A stretch of DNA of 48,359 nt from NCBI GenBank assembly GCA_022969215.1, contig JALJPA010000007.1:1-48359 (forward strand), read 5' to 3'. The notes under the pieces are model-generated. The model did no database searches. It saw only the letters and a list, made by a program, of their open reading frames with translations, and was not told the origin of the DNA. A program made the translations under genes and the position numbers. This stretch comes from Colwellia sp. GTDB lineage: Bacteria; Pseudomonadota; Gammaproteobacteria; Enterobacterales; Alteromonadaceae. This document shows, in pieces, positions 8,700 through 16,833 of the stretch (positions are counted from its first letter, which is position 1; the number at the start of each line of letters is the position of its first letter).

Positions 8700-11068
8700 T
8701 ATTGGTCTTCTTCTTTCTCATCTTCGATGTTTTCATCCGAGATATCTTTAAGTTTCTTATTATAATCACGCATCATATCTTTTTTCTTGGCTTTATAAAG
8801 GTCAAAGCGAGATTGAATAGGGCGTGCTGGCCAGTAGTTATTATTGATATTTACGTCAGCAGTTTGCCAATTAGCATCTAAGGCAATTTCAGTAATTTCT
8901 TTATCACGAATTAGCAGTTTAGATACTTTCTTGGTGTTTCTACGCCAGATTTCAGCAGGAATATAAATATGCTCAGTAGTGCTGTCAGCATAAGTAATAT
9001 CCAGTAAAATTGGCATCACTAAACCACCGTGATTCGAGAAGTCGATAACATAGAATTTACTTTCATTCACTAATAAATCTTGTTGCCAAGGTTCTAAATC
9101 TTTATGAGCTTTATTGTATTTATTACGGTCGGCATTAGTGGCAGTAAACTTGTCATGCTCATTGTAAAAGTCTAATAACTCAGGTTTGTCTTGTGTACGC
9201 ACCCATTGCCCTTTATTGCGTAAATCACTGATGAATTCTGGTTGCTCGTTATCTAGTGCGCGCTCCCAAGCCTCTTCGATATCAGGGTTTTGACTGTTCG
9301 GACGATACAAATAGACATTATCAATGGCTAAGTCAACGTGATCTGTGGTGTAGAACCAGCCACGCCAGAACCAATCTAAGTCAACCGCTGAAGCGTCTTC
9401 CATGGTACGGAAAAAGTCTGCTGGTGTTGGGCGTTTGAACTTCCAGCGCTGAGCATATTCTTTAAAAGCAAAGTCAAATAATTCACGACCCATAATGGTT
9501 TCGCGCAAAATATTTAATGCCGTTGCTGGTTTGCCATAAGCGTTATTACCAAACTGTAAAATAGACTCTGAGTTAGTCATAATTGGTACTTGATTATTAC
9601 TTTTCATATAGCTAGTAATTTTGGCCGCATGACCACGGCGAGATGGGTAGCCTTCTTCCCAAGCTTGCTCAGCAAGGAATTGTAAAAAGGTATTCAAGCC
9701 CTCGTCCATCCAAGTCCATTGTCGTTCATCAGAATTAACAATCATTGGAAAGTAGTTGTGACCTACTTCATGAATAATAACGCCGATTAAGCCGTATTTA
9801 GTACGACGGGAATAGGTTTTCTCACCAGTTTTTTTATCTAAAGTAGGACGTGGACCATTGAAAGTGATCATTGGATATTCCATGCCACCGACAGGACCGT
9901 TTACTGAAATAGAAACTGGGTATGGGTAATCAAAAGTATATTTATTGTATTGCTCCATCGTATGGATAATAGCTTCAGTTGAATACTTTTCCCAAAGAGG
10001 ATTACCTTCGTTAGGGTAAAATGACATCGCCATAGTGTCACTGTTACCTTGCTGGTAACCTTGGGCATCCCAGATGAACTTTCGGCTAGAAGCAAAGGCA
10101 AAATCACGAATGTTTTTGGCCTTAAAGTGCCATGTTTTTGTTTTACTGCTACGTGATTTTTCATTGGCTAACGCTTCAGCAGGCGTAATGATCAATACTG
10201 GCTTGTTAGCTTTCTTTGCTTGTTTTAAACGTTTGCGTTGTGTGCTGGTTAATACTTTACTTTCGTTTTGCAAAACACCAGTAGCCGCAACGACATGATC
10301 AGCAGGAACGGTGATTTTTACATCATAGTCACCAAATTCTAAAGTGAATTCACCACTGCCTAAAAATTGTTTATTTTGCCAACCTATCGCATCGTAATAA
10401 GCAGCGGCTCTTGGGAACCAACTGGCAATTTCATAAAGGTAGTTATCATCTTCTTTAAAGTACTCATAACCTGAACGACCACCCAGTACTTTTTGTTCAT
10501 GCAATTGGTAGTGCCAGTTAATATTTATCTCGACGCTTTTACCTGATCTTAATGGTTTAGGCAGATCAATGCGCATCATGGTGCCATTAATAATATAATG
10601 TAGTGCTTTGCCATTACTTGCACTTACTTTAGTAATTTCATAACCGCCATCGAACTCAGGAGCTTCTACCAGAGAGCGAAACCCTTTAAAGCTTACTTTC
10701 TTTTTACTAGGAGCTGTACTGGTCATTTTGTTAGCAGAATCACGTTTCATGCGATTTTGGTCTAGCTGTAACCACAAATAGCGCAAGGTATCAGGAGAGT
10801 TATTCTGATAATCCATGGTTTGCGCGCCAGTTAAACGCTGGGTTTTGTCATCTAGGGCAATGGCAATGTCGTAATCAACTTGCTGTTGCCAATATTTATG
10901 GCCTGGTGCACCTGATGCGGTACGGTAAATGTTAGGAGTAGGTAATACCTCCTCTAATTGGCGGAACTTATCATCGAAGGGAGCTTTACCTGCTTGGCTA
11001 TTTGCTGACAGTAGGCCAGAAAATGCCAGTACTAGGCCTATCAAGGCAGTAGACGTTGAATATTTCAT
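8699..11068 (-). CDS. Exported M1-family zinc metallopeptidase
   Basis: 789 residues from ATG 11068; a GTG 24 bases upstream is in frame, but the ATG places the signal peptide (MKYSTSTALIGLVLAFSGLL) at the true end. The zinc site is complete: HEVGH at residues 433-437 and the third ligand E456 (HExxH-x18-E). The upstream exopeptidase loop reads GGMEYPM rather than the GAMEN of classic aminopeptidases. The N-terminal part is an M1 beta domain and the C-terminal part is lysine-rich and charged, ending in acidic residues. It probably trims peptides in the periplasm or is surface-attached. It forms an operon with the DUF6702-like gene. Specificity cannot be read from the sequence. Confidence 0.85.
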   Translation of the reverse strand: MKYSTSTALIGLVLAFSGLLSANSQAGKAPFDDKFRQLEEVLPTPNIYRTASGAPGHKYWQQQVDYDIAIALDDKTQRLTGAQTMDYQNNSPDTLRYLWLQLDQNRMKRDSANKMTSTAPSKKKVSFKGFRSLVEAPEFDGGYEITKVSASNGKALHYIINGTMMRIDLPKPLRSGKSVEININWHYQLHEQKVLGGRSGYEYFKEDDNYLYEIASWFPRAAAYYDAIGWQNKQFLGSGEFTLEFGDYDVKITVPADHVVAATGVLQNESKVLTSTQRKRLKQAKKANKPVLIITPAEALANEKSRSSKTKTWHFKAKNIRDFAFASSRKFIWDAQGYQQGNSDTMAMSFYPNEGNPLWEKYSTEAIIHTMEQYNKYTFDYPYPVSISVNGPVGGMEYPMITFNGPRPTLDKKTGEKTYSRRTKYGLIGVIIHEVGHNYFPMIVNSDERQWTWMDEGLNTFLQFLAEQAWEEGYPSRRGHAAKITSYMKSNNQVPIMTNSESILQFGNNAYGKPATALNILRETIMGRELFDFAFKEYAQRWKFKRPTPADFFRTMEDASAVDLDWFWRGWFYTTDHVDLAIDNVYLYRPNSQNPDIEEAWERALDNEQPEFISDLRNKGQWVRTQDKPELLDFYNEHDKFTATNADRNKYNKAHKDLEPWQQDLLVNESKFYVIDFSNHGGLVMPILLDITYADSTTEHIYIPAEIWRRNTKKVSKLLIRDKEITEIALDANWQTADVNINNNYWPARPIQSRFDLYKAKKKDMMRDYNKKLKDISDENIEDEKEEDQ

Positions 11069-11240
11069 AATTTTCCAGTGTAGAGGTGGCACACGTTTTT
11101 AACGTTTTTTATAGAATGTATACAATATTTAATACTGATCTGGCTTTTATATCACAATCAGCAACACCTTGTTACTTACAAAGTGACATTTGCGATAAAA
11201 AGCTAATTAATTAGGATAAGTGAAGCGAGGGAAATGAAGA

Positions 11241-11681
11241 TTAGACTTGAGTACAGTTTTTACAGCTGCCATGTGCCTCAACGATTTGATGACTGATGGT
11301 GAAACCATTGGCGTCGGCCATAGTGCGTAAAGCTAAATCAAAGTTATTCGATTGTATTTCTTCAACATGGCCACATTGATCGCAAATTAATAGTTGCACC
11401 GGGTGATTACATTCACCGAAATGGTGACACATGATAAAGGCATTAATCGATTCTATTTTATGGACAAAGCCTTGTTTAGATAAGAAATCTAAAGCACGAT
11501 AAATAGTTGCTGGTTTAGCCGCGGCATCTAATTCTTTTAGTTCAGCTAGTAAATCGTAGGCGCCAACAGCCCCTTGACGATTAGCCAACAGTAAAAAAAC
11601 TTGTTCTCTAACTTTAGTAAAGCGAGCGCCTTTGTTTTGGCAAACGAGTTGTGCTTGTTGTAATAAAGATTCTGCCGTCAT
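11241..11681 (-). CDS. zur: Zinc uptake regulator Zur (Fur family)
   Basis: 146 residues. An N-terminal winged helix (KPATIYRALDFLSKQGFVHKI, the DNA-recognition region of Fur proteins) is followed by a dimerisation domain with MCHHFGECNH, which supplies zinc ligands, and two CxxC pairs, CDQC and CKNC, that bind structural zinc. The early part VREQVFLLLANRQGAVGAYDLL is closer to Zur than to Fur, which lacks GAYDLL. It represses zinc-uptake genes when zinc is plentiful. No znuABC is present here. It is divergent from nagX; the shared 243-base region contains a perfect 22-bp palindrome. Confidence 0.88.
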   Translation of the reverse strand: MTAESLLQQAQLVCQNKGARFTKVREQVFLLLANRQGAVGAYDLLAELKELDAAAKPATIYRALDFLSKQGFVHKIESINAFIMCHHFGECNHPVQLLICDQCGHVEEIQSNNFDLALRTMADANGFTISHQIVEAHGSCKNCTQV

Positions 11682-11867
11682 GGTGCTATTCGAATATTTT
11701 TTTCTAAGAGTTGATTAGTTTTCCAGTGTAGCATAGCTCTTTATCAGGACGTAAATATTTTTAGCTTGGCCCAATCAACTAGCATGTGTTGATAAGCTAA
11801 GGTATATAACCTGGTTATAAACCATTCGCCATTTATTTACCCTTACATTACAATGAGGCTTATTTGC

Positions 11868-11889
11868 AAAAAGACAGCGCTGTCTTTTT
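11868..11889. promoter_or_regulatory. Perfect 22-bp palindrome in the zur/nagX divergent region
   Basis: AAAAAGACAGC followed directly by its reverse complement GCTGTCTTTTT, centred 46 bases before the nagX ATG. As RNA it would have a weak stem (loop GCGC) followed by U residues, so it could be a small attenuator; as DNA it looks like an operator for a dimeric repressor. It does not match a known Zur or LexA box. Confidence 0.5.
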
Positions 11890-11924
11890 ACGTTGTTAGA
11901 TAGTTAATTTGCTAGGAAATTTAC

Positions 11925-13001
11925 ATGACCCGTTATCTCGCGCTCGATGCTTTTAGAGGCATTACCATAGCTTTAATGATTTTAGTGAATACACCGGGAA
12001 CCTGGTCGCATGTTTATGCGCCCTTATTACATGCAGAGTGGCATGGGGCAACACCAACGGATTTAGTTTTCCCATTTTTCTTATTCATCATTGGTTCAGC
12101 GATGTTCTTCTCTTTCAAAAAGAGTAACTTTGCTGCCAGCCCAGAGCAATTTAAGCGAATTATTAAACGTGGTTTTATCATGTTTTTCATTGGCTTTATG
12201 TTAAATGTTATTCCATTTACCACCAATATTGACGATTGGCGCATTATGGGTGTTTTACAGCGCATCGGTATAGCTTACGCTGTAGCGGCTTGTTTAGTAC
12301 TAATACTAAATCGCAGCGGAGTATTTATAGCATCAGCGGTTATGCTATTGGCTTACTGGGCATTACTCTTGAGTATTGGTGACGGTGCTTTAACTCTTGA
12401 TGGTAATATTATTCGTCAGCTTGATATCGCCGTACTGGGCGCTAATCATATGTATACCATGCGTGGTGTAGCGTTTGAGCCGGAAGGGTTATTAAGTACC
12501 ATTCCTGCCATTGTTAATATGTTACTTGGTTTTGAACTAACGCGTTATTTAACCAGTATTAAAGATAAAAAAAGTAGTGTTATAAAGTTAACCCTGATTG
12601 GCGGTTTAGCGATTGGTTTAGGTGCGTTATGGAGTTTAGTACTGCCCATTAATAAATCTTTATGGACACCATCTTATGTTATTTATACCACAGGCTTTTC
12701 TTGTCTGTTACTGGCCGCCTTTATTTGGTTAATTGATGTTATGAAGCTAGTGAAAATCGCCGAGCCCTTACTGGTTTATGGTACTAACCCATTGTTTGTT
12801 TATGTGTTGTCATTTTTAGTGGTGACAGTATACCTAAATATTAATATTGGTGATGTTTCACTGTATGCTTGGCTATATCAGCAGCTTACTGCGGTATTGC
12901 CAGCGAAATTAGCATCCTTTATTTTTGCTTTTTCACATGTGGCATTTTTCTGGTATGTGTCATTAAAGCTCTACCAACGCAAAATATTCATCAAAATTTA
13001 A
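11925..13001 (+). CDS. nagX: NagX-type membrane acyltransferase (heparan-alpha-glucosaminide N-acetyltransferase family)
   Basis: 358 residues, with about ten hydrophobic segments. The start YLALDAFRGITIALMILVN and the following WHGATPTDLVFPFFLFIIG are hallmarks of the HGSNAT/NagX family; the His of AEWHG is the expected active-site residue. Members transfer acetyl groups to glucosamine across the inner membrane, and NagX belongs to the N-acetylglucosamine/chitin catabolic regulon in Shewanella-like marine bacteria. Other nag genes are not visible here, so the role in chitin use is inferred. The SD AGGAA lies just upstream. The gene is likely a single transcript. Confidence 0.85.
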   Translation: MTRYLALDAFRGITIALMILVNTPGTWSHVYAPLLHAEWHGATPTDLVFPFFLFIIGSAMFFSFKKSNFAASPEQFKRIIKRGFIMFFIGFMLNVIPFTTNIDDWRIMGVLQRIGIAYAVAACLVLILNRSGVFIASAVMLLAYWALLLSIGDGALTLDGNIIRQLDIAVLGANHMYTMRGVAFEPEGLLSTIPAIVNMLLGFELTRYLTSIKDKKSSVIKLTLIGGLAIGLGALWSLVLPINKSLWTPSYVIYTTGFSCLLLAAFIWLIDVMKLVKIAEPLLVYGTNPLFVYVLSFLVVTVYLNINIGDVSLYAWLYQQLTAVLPAKLASFIFAFSHVAFFWYVSLKLYQRKIFIKI

Positions 13002-13158
13002 TGACATTATCTAAGCCCTTAACTTCCTAAGTTATCGGGGGGTTAAGGGCTTAAAAGACTATCAAAAAACCTTATTTTTGTTATGCTTAGCTAATTAGTA
13101 TTAATAATCATGTATTAGCTAAGCTAAGTAAAGTAAAAATAAGGAGTCTTTTCTACGA

Positions 13159-14514
13159 GTGAATAAAGCTAAACTCAGCCAAGATGAAAACTTGTCATTC
13201 AAAGTCAGTCATCAGCTATTGCCGCAAGATTATCAGCGTATCGATCTCTACTTCTCACTTCCGGTTGAAATGGGGATCAATCCTAGTACCCTCAATGAAG
13301 AGGAGTTTTTTTACTCCAACATTAAAAATCACAGTGCTTATTATGCGGATAAATTACACCTGCCGTTAGTCAGAAGCCGTTTTATTAGCCAAAATAAAGG
13401 TGAACAAAGCGATTACCGGCTAAACCTTAATTTATATTCTTACCAAGTAAAAAAGGCACTGGATGCCGATATCAAACAAACATTAAAACTAAAAACAGCG
13501 GAAGAATTTTATCCTGCGGCAATTGAGTTGGCAGAGCAAACGCAATCATTGACCAAAAAATTACGACGTTATACTCCCTCCGATAACAAACTTATCTCCT
13601 TTTTCGAAAATGCCGATAACTATTTAAGTTGGCATATAGAGCAATCATTTTTAAAACTACTGACATTGGGGCCGAAAAGCTCAGGATATACTGCGGAACG
13701 TGAGTTATTGCTGAGTTTATGTAAAGGTGAAAGTAGCTATCGCGTTGACAATAAATACAATTCTCAAGTCACCTTGGATGATGCTAACCGTATCACCAAT
13801 AAAATGCGTTTATTACAACGGTTAATAGAATATGGCGTGGTCTTTAAACGGCAAACCCGTTATTTGAACCTTAACTTAAAGCGCTTAGTGCGTGGTGTGG
13901 TAACAGCAATTATCATGGCTTTTGTTATGGTGTTGGTATTAAATGCTCGCTCGAATTTTACCGAAGTGACCGTGGCGTTAGTGGCCTTTCTTGGCCTTAT
14001 TTATGGTTTACGAGAAACCTTTAAAGAGGACTTAACCAGTCTAATATGGCGTAAAATTCAAAAAGGCCGACCTAAATGGCAAAATCTATTTACCCATAGC
14101 GTCACCAAAAAGCGGGTTTTAAGTCAAATTCTGTGGCTAGAATATATCAGCAGTAAAGATTTGCCTAAGTCAGTGAATGCACTGTTTCAGCAGCGCAGAC
14201 AGCAAAACAAGCAAGATGCACAATTATTGCATTTTCGTTGTGATAATAAGGTTATGGCGAAAGAGTTTTTACCGGGTTATGATGAAATTCAGCAACAAAC
14301 CTTTTTTAATTTAACGCCTTTTGTCCGCTTTTTAAAAAAAGGTGCAGGTCGATTATATAGCTTAGATGGCCAGAAAATTTCTAGCCAAGGGGTTGAGCGG
14401 CGTTATCAAATCAACCTTATATTACGTCATGTTTATAAGGGCGAAGAATCATTGCAACGTTTTAAAATTACCCTGAATCGTTCAGAAATTGTCAATATCG
14501 AACCCATAGGCTAA
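13159..14514 (+). CDS. Uncharacterised 451-residue protein with central membrane hairpin
   Basis: I do not recognise a family. The start is GTG at 13159, well supported by AAGGAG at 13140-13145. The first 240 or so residues are soluble and mixed, with runs of Lys and Tyr; two membrane helices follow at about 250-290 (VVTAIIMAFVMVLVLNA and VTVALVAFLGLIYGL), then LRETFKEDLTSLIWRK and a soluble tail of about 150 residues. Both large domains probably lie in the cytoplasm, joined by a hairpin through the inner membrane. There is no signal peptide and no obvious active-site motif. A 22-bp-spaced downstream repeat starts right after the TAA stop at 14512-14514. Confidence 0.75.
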   Translation: MNKAKLSQDENLSFKVSHQLLPQDYQRIDLYFSLPVEMGINPSTLNEEEFFYSNIKNHSAYYADKLHLPLVRSRFISQNKGEQSDYRLNLNLYSYQVKKALDADIKQTLKLKTAEEFYPAAIELAEQTQSLTKKLRRYTPSDNKLISFFENADNYLSWHIEQSFLKLLTLGPKSSGYTAERELLLSLCKGESSYRVDNKYNSQVTLDDANRITNKMRLLQRLIEYGVVFKRQTRYLNLNLKRLVRGVVTAIIMAFVMVLVLNARSNFTEVTVALVAFLGLIYGLRETFKEDLTSLIWRKIQKGRPKWQNLFTHSVTKKRVLSQILWLEYISSKDLPKSVNALFQQRRQQNKQDAQLLHFRCDNKVMAKEFLPGYDEIQQQTFFNLTPFVRFLKKGAGRLYSLDGQKISSQGVERRYQINLILRHVYKGEESLQRFKITLNRSEIVNIEPIG

Positions 14515-14824
14515 TACCAAGTCCATTAAGTTTGTTCCCACTCAGAGCTTGCCAGCGTTTTGAGAACAAATAGAACTTTTTTTACATATAGTCACTCTAT
14601 ATGAAAGAAATTTTATGCGGTTATCGAATGGCTGGCAAACTCCCAAGGGCGAGTTTAAAAGGCTTACATGCTGCGTTATTGATTTTGATAAGGACGCTGC
14701 ATGGATGCAGCTTAATAGAGAATGCAGGAGCATATTCTCCTGAATAACCATTATCTACAATCAATGCCTGGCCTCTGAGCCTTTTAACTCTCGCTGAATT
14801 GGAAGAAACTTATTGGAATTGGTA
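14515..14824. repeat. MITE-like element, type 2, copy A
   Basis: 310 bases with long imperfect terminal inverted repeats: TACCAAGTCCATTAAGTT plus GTTCCCACTCAG at the left, inverse of the right end (CTCGCTGAATTGGAAG then AACTTATTGGAATTGGTA). About 80% of positions match copy B at 35721-35982 outside one extra block of roughly 50 bases (about 14689-14738). That block contains two perfect hairpins, GCTGCAT-gg-ATGCAGC and CAGGAG-catatt-CTCCTG. There is no coding capacity for a transposase. It starts directly after the stop codon of the preceding gene. Confidence 0.75.
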
Positions 14825-14951
14825 TATAGTCACTTTAGCTAAGCAAAGGTAAATTTAAGCTGTTGCTATTAGTACTTATCTATTACTTGCTTTTATTGCT
14901 TGTTTTCCCTACAATACGCCTCCTTAATTCAGCCTGAACTTTTTGTTCCTT

Positions 14952-15002
14952 GCCTCAACTGGTGTTGGCTGAGCCAGACTATGAGGCTACAACCGTAAGG
15001 AG
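14952..15002 (+). promoter_or_regulatory. Putative S6:S18-type leader hairpin of the rpsF operon
   Basis: GCCTCA (14952-14957) pairs with TGAGGC (14982-14987), enclosing TGGC-tga-GCCA, and the stem is followed by AACCG and the SD AAGGAG. A hairpin plus a CCG element in front of rpsF is what is expected for the autoregulatory leader bound by the S6:S18 complex in many bacteria. The match is structural and by position only. Confidence 0.45.
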
Positions 15003-15008
15003 CTCGTA

Positions 15009-15449
15009 ATGCGTCATTACGAAATCGTATTTATGGTTCACCCTGATCAGAGTGAACAAGTGTCTGGTATGATCCAGCGCTACACAGACTTGATTAATGC
15101 TGCTGAAGGCAAAATCCACCGTCTTGAAGACTGGGGCCGTCGCCAATTAGCATACCCAATCAATAAACTACACAAAGCACACTATGTTCTTATGAACATT
15201 GAAGCGCCACAGTCAGTTATTGATGAGTTAGAATCAGCTTTCCGTTATAACGAAATTGTTATTCGTAACATGATCATGCGTACTAAAGACGCGGTAACTG
15301 AAGCATCGCCTATGGCTGCTGCTAAAGATGACCGTCGTGACGATCGTCGTGATGACCGTCGCGAAGTTAAGAAAGAAGTTACTACTGCGCCAGTTGAAGC
15401 TAAAGAAGTCTCTACAGAAGAGAAGTCTGAAGAAGCTGCTAGCGAATAA
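15009..15449 (+). CDS. rpsF: 30S ribosomal protein S6
   Basis: 146 residues. It opens [18 protein letters not shown] and carries the conserved [16 protein letters not shown], the RNA-contact region. The C-terminal 40 residues are an acidic and basic low-complexity tail with three DDRRD-type repeats, comparable with the tail that RimK modifies with glutamates in E. coli S6. S6 dimerises with S18 on the 30S platform. The SD AAGGAG is strong. First gene of rpsF-priB-rpsR-rplI. Confidence 0.98.
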   Translation: MRHYEIVFMVHPDQSEQVSGMIQRYTDLINAAEGKIHRLEDWGRRQLAYPINKLHKAHYVLMNIEAPQSVIDELESAFRYNEIVIRNMIMRTKDAVTEASPMAAAKDDRRDDRRDDRREVKKEVTTAPVEAKEVSTEEKSEEAASE

Positions 15450-15459
15450 GTAATTTGTG

Positions 15460-15771
15460 ATGCTCTCGCAAGAGAATTGCCTAGTGTTGGTTGGTGAGGT
15501 AGTAAGAACACCAAAACAGTCAACTAGCCCAGCTGGTATTGCTCATAGTCAGTTTTCAATAGACCATAAGTCTATACAAAATGAAGCCGGCATGAATCGA
15601 CAAGCATTTGTCAGAATACAAGTTGTTGCTACAGGTGAATTATCACACTTAACACGTGAATTAGTTGCTGGAAAAAATGTAAAAGTGAGTGGTTTTATCA
15701 ACCGCCACGAATCTAGAAACGGAAACCCGCTTTTAGTGTTACATGCCCAGCAAATTGAAATGATTAATTAG
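15460..15771 (+). CDS. priB: Primosomal replication protein N (PriB)
   Basis: 103 residues from ATG 15460; a GTG directly before it at 15457 is equally possible. Single OB-fold: NCLVLVGEVVRTPKQSTSPA aligns with E. coli PriB [20 protein letters not shown], and the end VLHAQQIEMIN matches VLHAEQIELID. PriB binds single-stranded DNA and bridges PriA to DnaT at restarted forks. It lies seven to ten bases after rpsF and before rpsR, the standard gammaproteobacterial arrangement. No strong SD is visible, so its translation may depend on rpsF. Confidence 0.96.
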   Translation: MLSQENCLVLVGEVVRTPKQSTSPAGIAHSQFSIDHKSIQNEAGMNRQAFVRIQVVATGELSHLTRELVAGKNVKVSGFINRHESRNGNPLLVLHAQQIEMIN

Positions 15772-15824
15772 GCTTTATTTACTAACGGAATCGTTATTTA
15801 AATAAAACCATATTGGAGAACTCC

Positions 15825-16052
15825 ATGTCTCGTTTTTTTAGACGCCGTAAGTTTTGTCGCTTCACAGCGGAAGGCGCAACTTCTATTGATTATAAAGATG
15901 TTGCTACTTTAAAAAACTATATCACTGAAAGTGGTAAAATTGTTCCTAGCCGTATCACTGGTACTGCTGCTAAATATCAACGTCAATTAACTCGTGCTAT
16001 TAAACGCGCTCGTTACTTGTCATTATTACCATATACTGACTTACATAAGTAA
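15825..16052 (+). CDS. rpsR: 30S ribosomal protein S18
   Basis: 75 residues from the ATG at 15825 (an upstream in-frame ATG at 15813 overlaps the SD GGAGA and would add four residues). [17 protein letters not shown] and [20 protein letters not shown] are near-identical to E. coli S18, which is also 75 residues long. S18 pairs with S6 on the 16S platform. It sits between priB and rplI in the conserved operon. Confidence 0.98.
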   Translation: MSRFFRRRKFCRFTAEGATSIDYKDVATLKNYITESGKIVPSRITGTAAKYQRQLTRAIKRARYLSLLPYTDLHK

Positions 16053-16069
16053 GCTAATAGGGATTTAAA

Positions 16070-16522
16070 ATGGAAGTAATTCTTCTTGATAAAATCGCCA
16101 AATTAGGCGGCCTTGGTGACAAGGTATCTGTTAAATCAGGTTATGCACGTAACTACTTATTACCACAAGGTAAAGCAGTATTTGCATCTGAAGCTAACGT
16201 TGAGCACTTTGAAGCTCGTCGTGCTGACATCGAAGCTAAATTAGCTGAAGTATTAGCAGCAGCTGAAGCTCGTGCAGCAAAAATTGTTGAGTTAGCTGAA
16301 GTTACTATCGCATCAAAATCTGGTGACGAAGGTAAATTATTCGGTTCTATTGGTACTCGTGATATCGCTGATGCGATCACTGAAGCTGGCGTTGAAGTTG
16401 CTAAAGCTGAAGTACGTTTACCATTAGGTGCTATCCGCGAAACAGGTGAATTCGAAATCGTTATTCACTTACACACTGATGTTGATACTAGCATCAAAGT
16501 TGTTGTTATCGCTGAAGCATAA
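16070..16522 (+). CDS. rplI: 50S ribosomal protein L9
   Basis: 150 residues. The N-terminal domain [20 protein letters not shown] with the RNA-binding [13 protein letters not shown] is followed by a long charged helix rich in Glu and Ala and a C-terminal domain containing [21 protein letters not shown] sequence ([18 protein letters not shown]). L9 binds the base of the L1 stalk and influences reading-frame maintenance. It follows rpsR after 17 bases and ends the operon at a strong terminator. The composition is AT-adapted (many GAA, GCT, AAA codons). Confidence 0.98.
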   Translation: MEVILLDKIAKLGGLGDKVSVKSGYARNYLLPQGKAVFASEANVEHFEARRADIEAKLAEVLAAAEARAAKIVELAEVTIASKSGDEGKLFGSIGTRDIADAITEAGVEVAKAEVRLPLGAIRETGEFEIVIHLHTDVDTSIKVVVIAEA

Positions 16523-16567
16523 TAACTTTGTCATAGCGTTAAGCTATGGCTATTAAGTTATTAATAA

Positions 16568-16604
16568 AAACACCGCACTCTCTTTGAGGTTGCGGTGTTT
16601 TTTT
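16568..16604 (+). terminator. Intrinsic terminator of the rpsF-rplI operon
   Basis: AAACACCGCA (16568-16577) pairs with TGCGGTGTTT (16591-16600), followed by further T residues to 16604. It lies 46 bases after the rplI stop codon. Confidence 0.92.
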
Positions 16605-16727
16605 ATGTGTTTCTAACGTAAAAAATTCGTCTAAATAGAATTACTCATCTTTTGTAGTAGTAAGATAAGTGAAAAGTGATTAACTCAGTATTTTATCTAT
16701 AACACTTTATTTAGGTAACTATTGTCT

Positions 16728-16820
16728 AGCTTAATATTTTTGCTTATTTCAAGGCAAATTTACGCGTCAATAGCGAGCTATTGCAAGTGAATTTAACGCA
16801 GATAATAAGTAAAAATAGCT
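16728..16820. repeat. Imperfect inverted-repeat element sharing the type 1 core
   Basis: A 93-base palindromic unit: left arm AGCTTAATATTTTTGCTTATT, right arm AATAAGTAAAAATAGCT, centre CAATAGC-ga-GCTATTG (16768-16783), with CAAGGC at 16750 and AACGCAG at 16795-16801. The same internal landmarks occur in the element at 7306. It lies between the rplI terminator and the end of the convergent Omp85-like gene; no gene is present in 16605-16833. Confidence 0.6.
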
Positions 16821-16833
16821 GCTAGAGAGTAAT

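Noticed and set aside
10074..10298. Open frame opposite the M1 peptidase gene
   Set aside because: It lies wholly in a conserved coding region on the other strand.
14542..14751. Minus-strand open frame inside repeat copy A
   Set aside because: The frame is broken in copy B and does not resemble a transposase.
15245..15523. Arg/Ser-rich minus-strand open frame over rpsF
   Set aside because: It is produced by the repeated DDRRD codons of S6 read backwards.
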